From contig NZ_SWFP01000008.1 in the NCBI RefSeq assembly GCF_005869225.1, positions 310,001 through 374,000 of the forward strand: a stretch of DNA of 64,000 nucleotides, read 5' to 3'. Origin of the DNA: Dyadobacter bucti. GTDB lineage: Bacteria > Bacteroidota > Bacteroidia > Cytophagales > Spirosomataceae. Position numbers and translations under genes: made by a program. The stretch's first letter is position 1. Every line of letters begins with the position of its first letter. Shown in pieces: positions 62,652 through 64,000 of this stretch. The notes beneath the pieces are model-generated. The model was not told the DNA's origin. It searched no databases and was given only the letters and a program-made list of their open reading frames with translations.

Positions 62652-64000
62652 ATGGCAAACGCGACAAACATAGGAAAAATTACGCAGGTAATTGGTCCGG
62701 TTGTAGACGTATCATTTGAGGACAGCGGACGTATTCCTGCTATTCTTGATGCGTTAGAAGTCATCAAAGCAAATGGTCAGAGAGTAGTTCTCGAATGCCA
62801 GCAGCACCTCGGTGAAGACCGGGTCCGTACCATCGCTATGGATAGTACGGAAGGTATGCAGCGCGGTATGGCAGTAACTCCGCTGGGATCACCAATCAAA
62901 ATGCCAATCGGAGAAGGCATCAAAGGACGTCTTTTCAATGTAATCGGCGAAGCAATTGATGGTCTGACACCACTTGATAACTCTAACGGTATTTCTATCC
63001 ACCGTTCAGCTCCTAAATTCGAGGATCTGGCTACGTCAACCGAAATTCTTTTCACAGGTATTAAAGTAATCGACTTGCTTGCACCTTATGTAAAAGGAGG
63101 TAAAATCGGTTTGTTTGGAGGTGCCGGTGTAGGTAAAACTGTCTTGATCCAGGAATTGATCAACAACATCGCGAAAGCTTATGCAGGTCTTTCGGTATTT
63201 GCCGGTGTCGGCGAGCGTACCCGTGAAGGAAATGACCTGATGCGTGAAATGATCGAAGCCGGTATTATCAAATACGGTGACGAGTTCAAGCACAGCATGG
63301 AAGAAGGCGGATGGGATATCTCCAAAGTGGATTACAATACACTGAAAGATTCTCAGGCTACTTTCGTCTTCGGACAAATGAACGAACCTCCTGGCGCACG
63401 TGCACGTGTGGCGCTTTCAGGTCTTACTATGGCGGAATACTTCCGTGATGGTGACGGTGAAGGACAGGGTCGCGATATTCTTTTCTTTATTGACAATATC
63501 TTCCGCTTTACGCAAGCTGGTTCAGAAGTATCGGCCCTTTTGGGACGTATGCCTTCTGCCGTGGGTTACCAGCCAACGCTGGCTACTGAAATGGGCCAGA
63601 TGCAGGAACGTATCACATCTACAAAACGCGGTTCTATCACATCTGTACAGGCGGTATACGTACCTGCGGATGACTTGACTGACCCTGCTCCGGCAACAAC
63701 ATTTGCCCACTTGGATGCTACTACGGTATTGAGCCGTAAAGTATCTGAAAAAGGTATCTATCCTGCGGTGGATCCACTGGATTCGGCTTCACGGATTTTG
63801 AATGCTGAGACACTGGGTGCTGAGCATTACGATTGCGCACAGCGTGTAAAAAATATTCTCCAGCGTTACAAAGAATTGCAGGATATCATCGCGATCCTTG
63901 GTATGGAAGAGCTTTCCGACGAAGACAAGCTGGTTGTAAGCCGCGCACGTCGTGTGGAACGTTTCTTGTCACAGCCTTTCTTCGTTGCTGAGCAGTTCAC
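62652..64000 (+). CDS. atpD: ATP synthase F1 beta subunit, 3' end cut by window edge
   Basis: The frame from ATG 62652 is open to the window end, giving 449 codons of a protein of about 500. It is the catalytic subunit of ATP synthase. The N-terminal MANATNIGKITQVIGPVVDV, the Walker A GGAGVGKT at 156-163 and FVGERTREGNDL-like GVGERTREGNDL, plus the DILFFIDNIFRFTQAGSEVS segment, are diagnostic. atpD here follows a promoter of its own and no other atp gene lies upstream, which suggests the usual Bacteroidota arrangement of atpD with atpC, apart from the main atp operon. Confidence 0.98.
   Translation, partial: MANATNIGKITQVIGPVVDVSFEDSGRIPAILDALEVIKANGQRVVLECQQHLGEDRVRTIAMDSTEGMQRGMAVTPLGSPIKMPIGEGIKGRLFNVIGEAIDGLTPLDNSNGISIHRSAPKFEDLATSTEILFTGIKVIDLLAPYVKGGKIGLFGGAGVGKTVLIQELINNIAKAYAGLSVFAGVGERTREGNDLMREMIEAGIIKYGDEFKHSMEEGGWDISKVDYNTLKDSQATFVFGQMNEPPGARARVALSGLTMAEYFRDGDGEGQGRDILFFIDNIFRFTQAGSEVSALLGRMPSAVGYQPTLATEMGQMQERITSTKRGSITSVQAVYVPADDLTDPAPATTFAHLDATTVLSRKVSEKGIYPAVDPLDSASRILNAETLGAEHYDCAQRVKNILQRYKELQDIIAILGMEELSDEDKLVVSRARRVERFLSQPFFVAEQF

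Overview
The window reads as chromosomal DNA of a Bacteroidota member of the order Cytophagales, most like Dyadobacter and its relatives. This is inferred from gene content and is not proven. The evidence is a SusC/SusD pair under a FecI/FecR sigma/anti-sigma system, a gliding gene (gldG) next to dnaN, a GT3-like glycogen synthase, a eukaryote-type NADP isocitrate dehydrogenase, GxxExxY and DUF1080 proteins, and promoters of the Bacteroidota type (TTTG / TAnnTTTG) with few Shine-Dalgarno sites. Most of the window is a stable housekeeping chromosome. No transposase, integrase, prophage or CRISPR array was found.

Region 1 (1-16.6 kb) is a catabolic and surface-uptake block. A minus-strand series runs ECF sigma factor, FecR anti-sigma, SusC with an N-terminal STN signalling domain, SusD and a large planctomycete-type cytochrome (PSD1/DUF1549/DUF1553). 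Beyond two small membrane proteins lies a second group: a phytanoyl-CoA dioxygenase-like oxygenase, a divergent AraC regulator, a PVC-type dehydrogenase/HEAT/cytochrome c protein and a TIM-barrel sugar isomerase/epimerase. Together these suggest import and oxidative breakdown of a sugar-like substrate.

Region 2 (16.6-31.8 kb) holds yraN, a damaged RelE-type toxin-antitoxin pair, lipB, an exonuclease, RNase R, a GxxExxY protein, DUF1080, gldG and dnaN. It then has an intergenic stretch with a structured repeat and three BlaI-type operators in front of a blaI/M56-peptidase pair, followed by a ferredoxin-type reductase and an aminotransferase.

Region 3 (31.9-43.5 kb) holds an orphan Phd/YefM antitoxin, a barrel-only Omp85 protein, icd, 5-formyl-THF cyclo-ligase, asd, an isolated nuoD behind a GHL10 glycoside hydrolase, glycogen synthase, a second toxin-antitoxin pair with an interrupted PIN toxin, and prmA.

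Region 4 (43.5-64 kb) holds a 1558-residue secreted protein of unknown function, plsY, an M20 dipeptidase, a TPR protein, hpt, an MBL/beta-CASP hydrolase, tRNA-Leu(CAG), a tiny kinase-like protein, hemJ, msrA, a beta-barrel protein, a pseudouridine synthase, an ABC ATPase, a membrane TPR protein and the start of atpD, which is cut by the window edge.

The most notable observations are: (a) three type II toxin-antitoxin loci of which none has an intact toxin, two of them interrupted by a single in-frame stop; (b) an array of GTCA words spaced 10 bp apart followed by inverted TGAC words, upstream of the exonuclease gene; (c) three TACGA-N6-TCGTA dyads ahead of blaI; (d) a 172-residue protein keeping nearly all protein-kinase catalytic residues; (e) two structured non-coding repeats.
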